A DNA stretch of 64,000 nucleotides from Gluconacetobacter diazotrophicus PA1 5 (GCF_000067045.1 NC_010125.1:2904001-2968000); one strand, 5' to 3'. Shown: positions 26,022-34,110, counted from the stretch's first letter. Numbers and translations are program-made. Notes: generated by a model not told the origin, from the sequence alone.

Positions 26022-26741
26022 ATGACTAAAACAGTCTCCTTTGATAAGGCGTTTGACTTGATTGAACCCTTACGGCGCTCCACGACCGCATCGGAACTAC
26101 GCGCGGCATTTGTCCGTGCGACCAAAAGCATCAGCGATTGTTATATTGCTTCTGGGCGCGTCAAAGGCGGGGCGCCTGTGAACGCGGAAACCGCGCTAGT
26201 TACGTATCCTGACGCTTGGCTCAAGCACTACCATGAAAGAAAATATCTCGATATTGACCCGACTATTGTGAATGCCGGCCGGTCTTACGTCCCCTATAGA
26301 TGGGAGGCGCTACAGGATATTAGCGTTAAGCAACGGCAGATGTTCCTTGACATTGCCGAAACGGGAATCAAGGGCGGCATCACAATGTCATTGCATACCC
26401 CCGACAGGGCGGCGTTCGTCACAAGCTTTGCATTTACCAAAGCGGTAAGTGAAGATAGGGATCTAGTGGCACTCGGTTTTATAAATAGCCAGTATTATGA
26501 AACATTGTCGAAGTTAAGCGAGGCAGAATTACCGGGCCCCGTCCCCACATTTTCGCGTCGTGAGAAGGAATGCCTGTTGTGGGTGTCGCGAGGAAAGACG
26601 ACTTGGGACATCAGCGTTATACTTGGAATTAGCGAGAACACTATAAACGCGTATCTGAAGAATGTCATATTAAAGCTTGGTTGTAGTGGAAGAATCCAAG
26701 CGGTACTCCGGGCGATCGACCTCAATTTGATCTCACCGTGA
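26022..26741 (+). CDS. LuxR-type AHL-responsive regulator
   Basis: The 239-residue protein has an autoinducer-binding domain with YPDAWLKHYHERKYLDIDP (about 66-84), which carries the conserved Trp, Tyr, Asp and Pro of AHL receptors, followed by YRWEAL and GIKGGITMSLHTP. The C-terminal LuxR helix-turn-helix (about 178-234) has the consensus core SRREKECLLWVSRGKTTWDI and SENTINAYLKNVILKLG. It is the obvious receptor for the AHL made by the LuxI at 24234-24863. A possible promoter upstream has TATAAT at 25969-25974, but the -35 spacing (20 bp) is poor. An IS3 element begins 50 bp downstream. Confidence 0.92.
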   Translation: MTKTVSFDKAFDLIEPLRRSTTASELRAAFVRATKSISDCYIASGRVKGGAPVNAETALVTYPDAWLKHYHERKYLDIDPTIVNAGRSYVPYRWEALQDISVKQRQMFLDIAETGIKGGITMSLHTPDRAAFVTSFAFTKAVSEDRDLVALGFINSQYYETLSKLSEAELPGPVPTFSRREKECLLWVSRGKTTWDISVILGISENTINAYLKNVILKLGCSGRIQAVLRAIDLNLISP

Positions 26742-26871
26742 GAGGCGCCGCGCATCCTACTATTGACAGTAGGTTATCCATCCGACGGCACTGACGTGCT
26801 CCCCGAAAACCCGGCCAATTTGAGTTGGAATTTTCCACGTATGATCCCGTAAGCGGGACGAGGAGAGTTTC

Positions 26872-27138
26872 ATGAAGGCATCGAAGTTCACCGAGGCGCA
26901 GATCGCGTTTGTATTGAAGCAGGCGGAAGGGGGGACACCTGTCGCCGAGGTTTGCCGGAAGGCAGGCATTTCGGATGCGACGTTCTACAACTGGCGGAAG
27001 AAATATGCGGGCCTGATGCCGTCCGAGATGAAGCGGCTGCGGCAACTCGAAGACGAGAACGCGAAGCTGAAACGGATCGTGGCGGACCTGTCGCTCGACA
27101 AGGCGATGCTGCAGGACGTGCTGTCAAAAAAGCTCTGA
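26872..27138 (+). CDS. IS3-family transposase OrfA
   Basis: An 88-residue protein with a helix-turn-helix ([20 protein letters not shown], about 24-43) and a leucine-zipper-like helix with LKRIVADLSLDKAML. It ends just past the A AAA AAG heptamer, where -1 slippage of ribosomes is expected to make the OrfAB transposase. GAGGAGAG precedes the ATG. Confidence 0.93.
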   Translation: MKASKFTEAQIAFVLKQAEGGTPVAEVCRKAGISDATFYNWRKKYAGLMPSEMKRLRQLEDENAKLKRIVADLSLDKAMLQDVLSKKL

Positions 27139-27977
27139 GGCCTGCGCGCAAGCGCGAACTCGTGGACCGGCTTCAGGGGGAATGGAAGATCTCGACACGG
27201 CGCGCCTGTGCGGTGCTGCAGATCGATCGTTCCCTCTATGTCTACAAGTCGAAGCGTGGCACGCAGGCCGAACTGACCCAGCGGATCCGGGAGATATGCG
27301 CAACCCGTGTGCGCTATGGCTATCGCCGCGTTCATATCCTGCTGCAGCGGGATGGCTGGGCCGTAAACCCGAAGCGGATATATCGTCTTTACAAGGAGTT
27401 GGGCATGCAACTGCGCAACAAGGTGCCCAGGCGCCGGGTCAAGGCGAAAGTGCGCGAGGACCGTCGTCCGGCGACGCACACCAATGACAGCTGGGCGATG
27501 GATTTTGTTCACGACCAGCTTGCGACGGGCCGCAAGATCAGGATCCTGACCGTGATCGACACCTTCTCTCGCTTCTCGCCGGCCACCGATCCCCGGTTCA
27601 GTTATCGCGGCGAGGATGTCGTCCAGACCCTGGAGCGGATCTGCGGGCAGATGGGTTATCCCAGGAGCATCCGGGTCGACCAGGGCTCGGAGTTTGTCAG
27701 CCGGGATCTGGATCTATGGGCGTATCAGAAGGGGGTCGTGCTCGACTTTTCCCGCCCGGGTAAGCCGACCGACAACAGCTTCATCGAGTCCTTCAACGGC
27801 AAATTCCGGGCCGAGTGTCTGAACACGCACTGGTTCATGAGCCTTGACGACGCCCGGGCAAAAATGGAGGCTTGGCGTCAGGACTACAACGAGGTCCGCC
27901 CACACAGCGCCATCGGTAACAAACCCCCGATATCGCTGCTGAACGGCTCTCCGGCGGATCTGCTGGTGGAGCCTTGA
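27126..27977 (+). CDS. IS3-family transposase OrfB (catalytic part, made by -1 frameshift)
   Basis: About 283 residues in the -1 frame relative to OrfA. An HTH_21-like region (RRACAVLQIDRSLYVYK) is followed by the rve/DDE core with Asp in WAMDFVHDQL, Asp in SIRVDQGSEF and Glu in NSFIESFNGKFRAECL, with the 35-residue D-E spacing of the family. The frame is open upstream to 26952 but that part only shadows OrfA. It appears intact. Confidence 0.93.
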   Translation, partial: KKALRPARKRELVDRLQGEWKISTRRACAVLQIDRSLYVYKSKRGTQAELTQRIREICATRVRYGYRRVHILLQRDGWAVNPKRIYRLYKELGMQLRNKVPRRRVKAKVREDRRPATHTNDSWAMDFVHDQLATGRKIRILTVIDTFSRFSPATDPRFSYRGEDVVQTLERICGQMGYPRSIRVDQGSEFVSRDLDLWAYQKGVVLDFSRPGKPTDNSFIESFNGKFRAECLNTHWFMSLDDARAKMEAWRQDYNEVRPHSAIGNKPPISLLNGSPADLLVEP

Positions 27978-28029
27978 ACCCGGAAGTTTCCAGTTCACGC
28001 TGGCCCAAAGTCGGGGAGCACGTCACAAC

Positions 28030-28114
28030 CCACAGACCCTAACTCAAAACTGAGGGCAGTTTGGGGGCAAGGTCACCGGACCTCAGGCGAAAATCTCTGG
28101 CTCATCGTGTTCAT
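28030..28114 (-). mobile_element. Nested IS scraps beside the IS3 element
   Basis: Positions 28032-28074 match the right end of the other IS3 element (compare 44604-44646, ACAGACCCTAACTC through GGTCA). Abutting it on the minus strand, 28114-28076 encodes MNTMSQRFSPEVR after AGAAGGAGC, the typical start of a third IS3-type OrfA, cut off at the junction. This is a site of repeated insertion and deletion. Confidence 0.6.
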
Positions 28115-28369
28115 GATAGCTCCTTCTCACAGATAGGAGCCTCCGGAAAACCCGGGACTCTTCAATGCGACGCGTTCGTTGGCAAGCAAAGTCACGGCCA
28201 GCGGCACGCTCATGCCTGATTGCGGGGTTCGGAGCCCCTGGCCCGTGGCTGGCGCTTGCCCTGCACGATGAGGCCATCATTTGGACCAGATATAATCATG
28301 CAAAAACACCTGACGCATCTCATGCTCACTTGGAGTCATGACGCGGGTCTCGTGTGCTGCCAGAAGCCG
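28115..28369. other. Intergenic, probably IS-derived
   Basis: No supported gene. The part next to 28114 may be the left end of the truncated third IS3-type element, but its terminal repeat could not be identified. Confidence 0.3.
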
Positions 28370-29260
28370 TCATGTTGCGGACTGAAACAGCCTGCGGCCT
28401 TCCGCGTCCAGCGCCGAGAAGTCTTCGTCGGACAGGATGATGTCGACGGCAGCGACGTTCTGTTCCAGATGCGCGACTTTGGACGTTCCGGGGATCGGCA
28501 GCATGACCGGGCTGCGTCTGAGGATCCAGGCCAGGGCAATCTGGCCGGGCGTGGCGTTATATTTCCCCGAGATGGCGTCCAACACCGAGCCCGGCTTTGC
28601 GAGATCGCCGGCGGCGAGCGGAAACCACGGGATGAAGCCGATGCCCTGGGCGGTGCAATAGTCGAGCACGTCCTCGCTGGTACGGTCGACCAGATTATAG
28701 CGGTTCTGGACGGTCGCGACGTCGAAGAATTTCGAGGCCGCCTCGATGTCCGCGATGGATACCTCGCTCAATCCCGCGTGGCGGACGAGTTTCTGATCGA
28801 GCAGCGATTTGATGGCGTCGAACTGTTCGTCCGCCGGAACCTTTGGATCAATGCGGTGTAACTGCCACAGCTCAATCTGTTCGACGCCGAGATTGCGCAG
28901 GCTCTTATGCACCTGCTGAAGCAGGTATTCCGGCCGTCCGACCGGCCACCAGATGTCAGGCCCCGAACGGGTCAGGCCACCCTTCGTCGCGATCGTGAGC
29001 CCTTTTGGGTAGGGATGCAGCGCCTCGCGGATCAGCCATTCTGACACATCCGGACCATAGGAATCGGCCGTGTCGATGAAGTTGACGCCGAGTTCCGGAA
29101 GCCGCTTCAACGTGCGGATAGCTTCGTCGTGATCGGCGGGTGGCCCCCAAACGCCTTTGCCGGTAATACGCATCGCGCCAAAACCCAGGCGGTTGACGTC
29201 GAGATCGCCGCCGATTTTAAAGCTGCCGGATCTGGCGGCGTCATGGCTCGAAGTGCTCAT
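28370..29260 (-). CDS. Aldo/keto reductase
   Basis: The 296-residue protein starts at 29260 (AGGAAAGGTAGGAC upstream); the 20 extra upstream residues look non-coding. It has the AKR landmarks: GFGAMRITG near the N-terminus, [15 protein letters not shown] with the catalytic Asp and Tyr (about 62-76), a Lys in TIATKGG (about 90-96), WQLHRID with the active-site His, and NADPH-site residues in [16 protein letters not shown] near the end. It reduces aldehydes or ketones with NADPH; substrate unknown. It is the last gene after the PRISE-type reductase and DJ-1 genes, behind a divergent LysR regulator. Confidence 0.88.
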   Translation of the reverse strand: MSTSSHDAARSGSFKIGGDLDVNRLGFGAMRITGKGVWGPPADHDEAIRTLKRLPELGVNFIDTADSYGPDVSEWLIREALHPYPKGLTIATKGGLTRSGPDIWWPVGRPEYLLQQVHKSLRNLGVEQIELWQLHRIDPKVPADEQFDAIKSLLDQKLVRHAGLSEVSIADIEAASKFFDVATVQNRYNLVDRTSEDVLDYCTAQGIGFIPWFPLAAGDLAKPGSVLDAISGKYNATPGQIALAWILRRSPVMLPIPGTSKVAHLEQNVAAVDIILSDEDFSALDAEGRRLFQSAT

Positions 29261-29395
29261 TGTCCTACCTTTCCTCAAGAATGTGCCCGCCTCGGCGGGC
29301 ACCAATGTCTTCGCCAGCATGTCACGTTATAGATGTGGGTAGGCATCCGTACCAGGCAACAGCGGCGATCATGATCGCCTTACGGAAATGCGGGT

Positions 29396-30451
29396 TCAGA
29401 AAATGACTGTGGGCAAGGCCTTTCGTTCCTGCAAGCGCGCGAGCGCGCCCATCAAGGAAGCTGTGGAATCCATCCGCTCGGAAAAGCCGAAACGATAAAT
29501 TTTATTCACGTCCGAAATAACGTCGGTCTCGGTATGGAAGATGAAATCTCCGAAACCCCATCCTACAAGACGGGCGATATCCGGTTCGACCAATCCATGT
29601 CGTTCAGCCAGGTCCCGCCATAGTGGACCTTTGTCGGCCATGTGGCGCGTGAGCGTCAGGGGCACCGGCGACGCGACCGCGAGACCGAGATGCGATCCGA
29701 CATCTTCCCACATCCGCTCCCAGCGAAAAACATCACCGTTCGTGACATTGAACGCCTCTCCCCCGGCCTGTGGCGTGATGGCCGCCCAATGGCTGGCACG
29801 CGCCAGCAACCCGGCATCCGTAAACTGAACAAGCTGCCGATAGGCGCGCTCGGTTCCTGGGAAACGCAGCGGAATACCAAGCGCGCGCGAGATTTCGGCG
29901 AAAACCCCGACAACAAGGGCAATGTTCATCGGATTTCCGATCACGTCGCCTACCACGACGTCGGGGCGCAGGGCGACGTAATCCCAGGACGCGCGTCCGG
30001 CATAGGCCCGCAGAACCTCTTCCTGCGCCATGTAAAGGTTCGGCGGCATATGCGGCGGATCATTCTCACGGGCGGGTGTGCGGACCACAGCGCCCAGATG
30101 GATGCCATAGATCTTGAAGCCTTGATAAATCACGACCCGTTGTAAGGGAGCGTTGACAGCACCAAGCCCATCAAGCAGATGGCGTAGCATTCCGGCGTTG
30201 CGGTTCGCCTCAATCGCAAGGTCGGGATCGGGAGAGAGAGAAGCATAGAACAGATGCGTCGTGTCCCTCGCCCGTGCCAAGGCCTCTCGCGTGGACGCGG
30301 CGTCTGTGAGATCGACGGTCAGGGAGTCGAAATCCGCAACCGTCTGCCGTCCCAGCGTCCGGACCTTCCATCCCTGACGGCGAAGTTCCTGTGCGGTGGC
30401 GTTCCCGATGATGCCGTTTGCCCCGGCGACCAGAGCGACTGGTTGGGTCAT
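29396..30451 (-). CDS. PRISE-like short-chain dehydrogenase/reductase
   Basis: A 351-residue extended SDR with an N-terminal VALVAGANGIIGNATAQELR Rossmann motif and later FYASLSPDPD, YQGFKIYGIHLG and WDYVALRPDVVVGDVIGNPM. This set, with a bulky residue replacing the usual YxxxK, recalls the progesterone-5-beta-reductase/iridoid-synthase (PRISE) group, which reduces enones with NADPH. It lies 10 bases after the DJ-1-type gene and 135 bases before the aldo/keto reductase, so the three probably form an operon for reactive carbonyl compounds. The natural substrate is not known. Confidence 0.82.
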   Translation of the reverse strand: MTQPVALVAGANGIIGNATAQELRRQGWKVRTLGRQTVADFDSLTVDLTDAASTREALARARDTTHLFYASLSPDPDLAIEANRNAGMLRHLLDGLGAVNAPLQRVVIYQGFKIYGIHLGAVVRTPARENDPPHMPPNLYMAQEEVLRAYAGRASWDYVALRPDVVVGDVIGNPMNIALVVGVFAEISRALGIPLRFPGTERAYRQLVQFTDAGLLARASHWAAITPQAGGEAFNVTNGDVFRWERMWEDVGSHLGLAVASPVPLTLTRHMADKGPLWRDLAERHGLVEPDIARLVGWGFGDFIFHTETDVISDVNKIYRFGFSERMDSTASLMGALARLQERKALPTVIF

Positions 30452-30461
30452 GATCGTTCTC

Positions 30462-31265
30462 TCACGCCTTGAGCCGCTCCATGACCAAATTTGCGACGCG
30501 TGCCGCCGAGGCCGGATTCTGACCGGTCAGGAGATTTCCGTCCTGTATGGCGAACGATGTAAAGTCAGGGCCGCGTTCGTAGAGAGCGCCTGATGCACGC
30601 AAACGGTCCTCAAGCAGAAACGGCACCGTATGCTCCAGTCCGACAGCCCGCTCCTCACTATCGGCAAAAGCGCTGACACGGCGCCCGGCGACGAAAGGCG
30701 TCCCGTCCGCCTTCCGGGCAGAGAGTAGTCCCGCCGGGCCGTGGCAGACCGCCGACACGATCCGGCCACTTCGGTCGAACTGTTCGATCAGACGCGCGAG
30801 CGCGGAATTCTCCGGATAGTCCGTCATCGTTCCGTGTCCCCCAGGAAGAAACACCGCGTCAAAGCCGCTGAGATCGATATTCGTGAATTTCGGAGTATCG
30901 GCGACCCTATGCCTGAACGCCGGGTCTGACAGATAGCGTTCCACCGATGCCTCGTTCTGGCCGGCTTCTTTCACGCTCCGTGTATCGATCGGTATGGCGC
31001 CCCCTTCGATGGAGGCAAGCGTGACTTCGCCGCCCCCATCCCGGAACGCATAGAACGGCGTCGTCAGTTCCTCCAACCACACGCCGGTCGCATGGCCGCT
31101 CTGCCCCAGCTTGTCCGCAGACGTCGCGATCATGAGGATGTTCATCCGTGTTTTGCCTCCCTGTTTCTCCGGTGCGTCGCGTCGCCGCGTCTGGGCGATG
31201 CTCGACCCGTGGGCTGCGAACCACGCGACACCTGCAGCCAGCATCAGTTCCCGGCGACCGCGCAT
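30462..31265 (-). CDS. DJ-1/PfpI-family protein with probable export signal
   Basis: The 267-residue form begins MRGRRELMLAAGVAWFAAHG, a short arginine-containing hydrophobic leader like a secretion signal. A second start at 31145 (MNILMIATSADKLG, GGAGG ten bases upstream) would give a cytosolic form of 227 residues. The core matches Hsp31-type DJ-1/PfpI proteins: FLPGGHGTMTDYPEN, then the nucleophile elbow SAVCHGPAGLL with Cys about 173. Such proteins act as glyoxalase III, chaperone or protease-like enzymes. It leads the operon with the PRISE and AKR genes and is divergent from a LysR gene. Confidence 0.85.
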   Translation of the reverse strand: MRGRRELMLAAGVAWFAAHGSSIAQTRRRDAPEKQGGKTRMNILMIATSADKLGQSGHATGVWLEELTTPFYAFRDGGGEVTLASIEGGAIPIDTRSVKEAGQNEASVERYLSDPAFRHRVADTPKFTNIDLSGFDAVFLPGGHGTMTDYPENSALARLIEQFDRSGRIVSAVCHGPAGLLSARKADGTPFVAGRRVSAFADSEERAVGLEHTVPFLLEDRLRASGALYERGPDFTSFAIQDGNLLTGQNPASAARVANLVMERLKA

Positions 31266-31341
31266 AGCCGTTTTCTCCCTTTTGAAAACAGGAGCCTAAG
31301 CCCGAACAGTCATAACGACATCAAAGAAGACAGGCGGGCTG

Positions 31342-31359
31342 CTATAATTTTTGTTATAG
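31342..31359. promoter_or_regulatory. Candidate LysR operator
   Basis: CTATAA-6-TTATAG is a perfect dyad containing the T-N11-A pattern of LysR boxes. It sits between the divergent DJ-1 and LysR genes, 7 bp before the LysR ATG, which suits autoregulation plus control of the reductase operon. Confidence 0.6.
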
Positions 31360-31366
31360 GTAACCC

Positions 31367-32245
31367 ATGTCGCTTCTGCACCTGCGCACCTTTGTCGAAG
31401 TCCACAGATGTCGTTCGATCAGCGAAGCCGCACGGGCATTGTCGCTGACCCAGCCGGCCGTGTCGCAACATATCGCATCACTGGAAGCACAACTGGGGCG
31501 GCCACTGTTCGTCCGCCATACGCGCGGCGTAAGGCCCACCGCCGCTGCGGACGATCTGGCGATGACAATCGGAGACAGTCTCGACCGGGCTGAAACAGCA
31601 TTGGCGGCGGCGAAGGCACGGTCGGCCGATCTCACCGGGACACTGCATCTCGCGGCGCCGGCGGAGTATCTGGGCGAGTATGTGGCGCCGCGTCTTGCAC
31701 CCCTGATCGAAGCCGGACTGGACCTGCGCCTGCATATCGGCGGTCGCGACGCCTTGTACGACTGGCTAATGTCCGATACCGTGGATCTGGGACTGACGGC
31801 ATCCCTCCCGGAGGATCCACGCCTGAACTGGGCGCAACTCGGAATCGAAACTCTGCAAGCCGTGGCCATCCCGGACATCGCCGACCGCATCCATCATCTC
31901 GGCCTGAACGACGGACTGCGCGTGGTGCCGCATATTGCCTACGATCTCGAACGCCCGCTGCTCCGCACCTGGCTGAGTGCGAACGGCCTTGCCGTCGATC
32001 ATCCCCCTGCCGCGACCGCTCCGGATATGCGCGTCTTGCGCGCGATGCTTATGGCGGGCATCGGCTGGTCGGTCCTGCCCGACTATCTGACGCGGGAGCA
32101 GCGGCAGGCCGGCACCCTACGAGAGATCGCGGCACCGAAAGCCGTTCCGCGCAACGCCTTTCACCTGGTCTGGGCGCGCACTGCGCTGCGACACCCCCGC
32201 GTGGCTTTCGCCCGGAAGGCATTACTGGCGGTACTGTCCGAATAA
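31367..32245 (+). CDS. LysR-family transcriptional regulator
   Basis: A 292-residue LysR protein. The N-terminal winged HTH is plain (HLRTFVEVHRCRSISEAARA, then SLTQPAVSQHIASLEAQLG, about 5-46), followed by the linker helix and a periplasmic-binding-protein-like effector domain (about 90-290). It is divergent from the DJ-1/PRISE/AKR operon with the dyad 31342-31359 between them, so it probably senses the carbonyl substrate handled there. The effector is unknown. Confidence 0.92.
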   Translation: MSLLHLRTFVEVHRCRSISEAARALSLTQPAVSQHIASLEAQLGRPLFVRHTRGVRPTAAADDLAMTIGDSLDRAETALAAAKARSADLTGTLHLAAPAEYLGEYVAPRLAPLIEAGLDLRLHIGGRDALYDWLMSDTVDLGLTASLPEDPRLNWAQLGIETLQAVAIPDIADRIHHLGLNDGLRVVPHIAYDLERPLLRTWLSANGLAVDHPPAATAPDMRVLRAMLMAGIGWSVLPDYLTREQRQAGTLREIAAPKAVPRNAFHLVWARTALRHPRVAFARKALLAVLSE

Positions 32246-32350
32246 CGTTCTGTTATCGAGCATAATATTCTCTATCCAAACGACTTCACTTTCCAAATCC
32301 ACGACCATGCGAACTCCGCCAAGCTTGACGGAAGCGTCCCTTTTCTCTAT

Positions 32351-32364
32351 TTACCGGTCGGTCA
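32351..32364. promoter_or_regulatory. Candidate TetR operator, copy 1
   Basis: TTACCGGTCGGTCA, 16 bp before the GlcG-like start, matches copy 2 (33585-33598, TTACCGTCCGGTCA) at 12 of 14 positions. Both contain near-palindromic ACCG-CGGT cores. Confidence 0.55.
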
Positions 32365-32379
32365 CTTATGGAGGTGCTC

Positions 32380-32778
32380 ATGACCTGCTCCCTTGAAGAC
32401 GCCAGACGTGTCATCACCGCAGCCGAAACCGAAGCCCTGATGATCGGTCAACCGGTGAACATCGCCGTGGTCGATGCCGGCGGAAATCTCGTCGCGCATG
32501 CCCGGATGGATGGCGCACGGATCGGTGCGATCGACATAGCCATCAACAAGGCGTTCACAGCCCGTGCGTTCGACATGAGCACGGCCGACCTCGCTGAGCA
32601 TAGTCAGCCTGGTGGTCCGTTCTTCGGTATTCACACCTCGAACAACGGACGCGTGATGATCTTCGCTGGCGGCGTGCCACTCCGTCGCGGTGAAAAGATC
32701 GTCGGCGCGATCGGAATCAGCGGAGGTTCCGGCGAGCAGGACGAGCGTGTCGCCCAGGCCGGGGTGCAGGCGCTCTGA
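32380..32778 (+). CDS. GlcG/HbpS-family protein
   Basis: The start at 32380 is set by GGAGG five bases upstream; ATG 32368 lies inside that site. The 132-residue protein shows the whole family fold: ARRVITAAETEAL, then VNIAVVDAGGNLVAHARMDGA (about 26-46), and C-terminal GGVPLRRGEKIVGAIGISGGSGEQDERVA (about 97-125). Members bind heme or small ligands or serve as accessory proteins in glycolate-type loci; no cofactor can be read from the sequence. Its 3' end overlaps the convergent TetR gene by 62 bp. A candidate operator shared with the TetR/efflux region lies just upstream. Confidence 0.85.
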   Translation: MTCSLEDARRVITAAETEALMIGQPVNIAVVDAGGNLVAHARMDGARIGAIDIAINKAFTARAFDMSTADLAEHSQPGGPFFGIHTSNNGRVMIFAGGVPLRRGEKIVGAIGISGGSGEQDERVAQAGVQAL

Positions 32779-33484
32779 CAGGGCCTTCATGAAGTAGCCG
32801 CATGGCATTGGGTGCTCCGGCAAGGAACCTGACCACCGCAACCCTGACGACAGTGTCCAGGTCGTCGGGGACTTTCATCTCGTAGACCCAACGGCGAACC
32901 GCCAGATAAAACAGTTCGCCGTGCAGCCCCCAGGCCATTTCGGTTTCCTCCGGCAGCAGAGGAACTTCAGTGGTGTCGGGAAGACCAGTCGTCGCCCGCA
33001 ATTCCCGTGCCAATGGCTCGACGACCCTCGCCTGAACCAGTTCCAGATAGCGCTGCGTAATACCGACGCCTTTCAGGCCGGCGAACACGAAGATTCTGAC
33101 CCAGTCATAGCGGAAGATCGCTTGCAGATATGCGCGGTAGAACTGTGTAAGGCGCTGCTCGAGTGCGATGGAGCGGTCGGCGAGCAAGACCTCCCATTCA
33201 ACCTGCCAACGTCCGAGATAGACTTCCTCATAGACCCGGTCGATCAAGGCCTCTTTGGTCGGGAAGTAGCGGAAGAGATTCTGGTGCGTGATACCCAGCC
33301 GTTTCGCCAGATCGCGCAACCCGCCGTCGAAGCCGACCTCGGCGAAGAACGCGACGGCACCATCAATGATCTCACGCTCACGATCTTCCGGATCGAGGCG
33401 ACGCCGCTTCCTTTGCGGCGGAGTTGATCCCACCTCTTTCGGCGCACGCACGACGCCAGCATCCGATCCGTTATCATCCACCAT
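32717..33484 (-). CDS. TetR-family regulator of the efflux group
   Basis: About 255 residues from ATG 33484 (GTG 33502 is possible). A basic leader KRRRLDPEDR precedes the TetR HTH (IIDGAVAFFAEVGFDGGLRD, then LAKRLGITHQNLFRYFPTKE, about 40-80). The C-terminal ligand domain is all-helical. The tail is unusually long and Pro/Arg-rich (HEGPVRAPAPRPGRHARPAR) because the frame runs 62 bp into the convergent GlcG gene; a frameshift extending the gene is possible. Two similar 14-mers flank the gene, upstream of GlcG and upstream of the efflux genes, and fit its operators. Confidence 0.9.
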   Translation of the reverse strand: MVDDNGSDAGVVRAPKEVGSTPPQRKRRRLDPEDREREIIDGAVAFFAEVGFDGGLRDLAKRLGITHQNLFRYFPTKEALIDRVYEEVYLGRWQVEWEVLLADRSIALEQRLTQFYRAYLQAIFRYDWVRIFVFAGLKGVGITQRYLELVQARVVEPLARELRATTGLPDTTEVPLLPEETEMAWGLHGELFYLAVRRWVYEMKVPDDLDTVVRVAVVRFLAGAPNAMRLLHEGPVRAPAPRPGRHARPARRNLR

Positions 33485-33584
33485 GCTGGCCCTGTCTCCC
33501 ACTTCCTGTGCGAACCATTGTAGCGAAACAGATGACCGATCGGCAAATACGCTTGACGAACGACCTCCGATATCTGCATTTTAG

Positions 33585-33598
33585 TTACCGTCCGGTCA
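33585..33598. promoter_or_regulatory. Candidate TetR operator, copy 2
   Basis: TTACCGTCCGGTCA lies between the divergent TetR gene and the decarboxylase-like/efflux genes. TTGACG at 33553-33558 could be the -35 of the rightward promoter, with the operator over the start site. Confidence 0.6.
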
Positions 33599-33663
33599 TT
33601 AGTAATTTACGCCGCGACGACGGCCTTTTTTGGCCAGCTCAACGATCATCGGAGACAGACCAC

Positions 33664-34047
33664 ATGTCAGACGAACGTTTCACAGAGGGCAAGCATGCCT
33701 TCGAGGAGATCACCGGCGTGCCGGCCTCCGCTTTCCTGGATTCACTGGCAACGACGGCACCGGAACTGGGCCGTTTCATCATGGAATGGGAATTCGCCGA
33801 TGTTTACGGCCAGACGCGGCTGGATGCGCGGCTGCGGGAAGCGGTGATGATCGCCGCGTGTGCGGCGCGGGGCGCCACAGCGGCGGGCGTGCTGCAGCTG
33901 CGTGTCGGCTCGGCTCTGCGCGCGGGCCTGACGCGCCGGGAAATCGCCGATATCTGCGTGCAGACAGGCATCATCGCCGGCGTTCCTGCTGCCCTGGCCG
34001 CGTTGCAGATTGCGGGCGAGGTGTTCGCCGCAACACCGGAAGAATAA
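33664..34047 (+). CDS. Carboxymuconolactone-decarboxylase/AhpD-like protein
   Basis: A 127-residue all-helical protein with the CMD core: GRFIMEWEFADVYGQTRLDARLREAVMIAACAARGA (about 37-72), then ALRAGLTRREIADICVQTGI and an alanine-rich helix. The CxxC redox pair of AhpD is absent (a single Cys in AACAA and one in DICVQ), so it is more like the lactone-decarboxylase branch. It follows the TetR operator and precedes the efflux operon by 63 bases, so it is probably co-regulated. Substrate unknown. Confidence 0.82.
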   Translation: MSDERFTEGKHAFEEITGVPASAFLDSLATTAPELGRFIMEWEFADVYGQTRLDARLREAVMIAACAARGATAAGVLQLRVGSALRAGLTRREIADICVQTGIIAGVPAALAALQIAGEVFAATPEE

Positions 34048-34110
34048 GCCCTGACCCGCTTTTCCGGCACGGGTGGCACACATCGCGCACGGCTGCTTCC
34101 GTTCAGACTG

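Larger units (their letters stand above)
26792..28025 (+). mobile_element. Complete IS3-family insertion sequence (1234 bp)
   Basis: Its ends are perfect 15-bp inverted repeats, TGACGTGCTCCCCGA at 26792-26806 and its complement at 28011-28025. It has two overlapping frames with a slippery heptamer A AAA AAG at 27126-27132. No clear target duplication is visible (GCAC before, CAAC after), so a rearrangement at one end is likely. It faces the truncated copy at 2571-2915 in inverted orientation. Confidence 0.93.
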
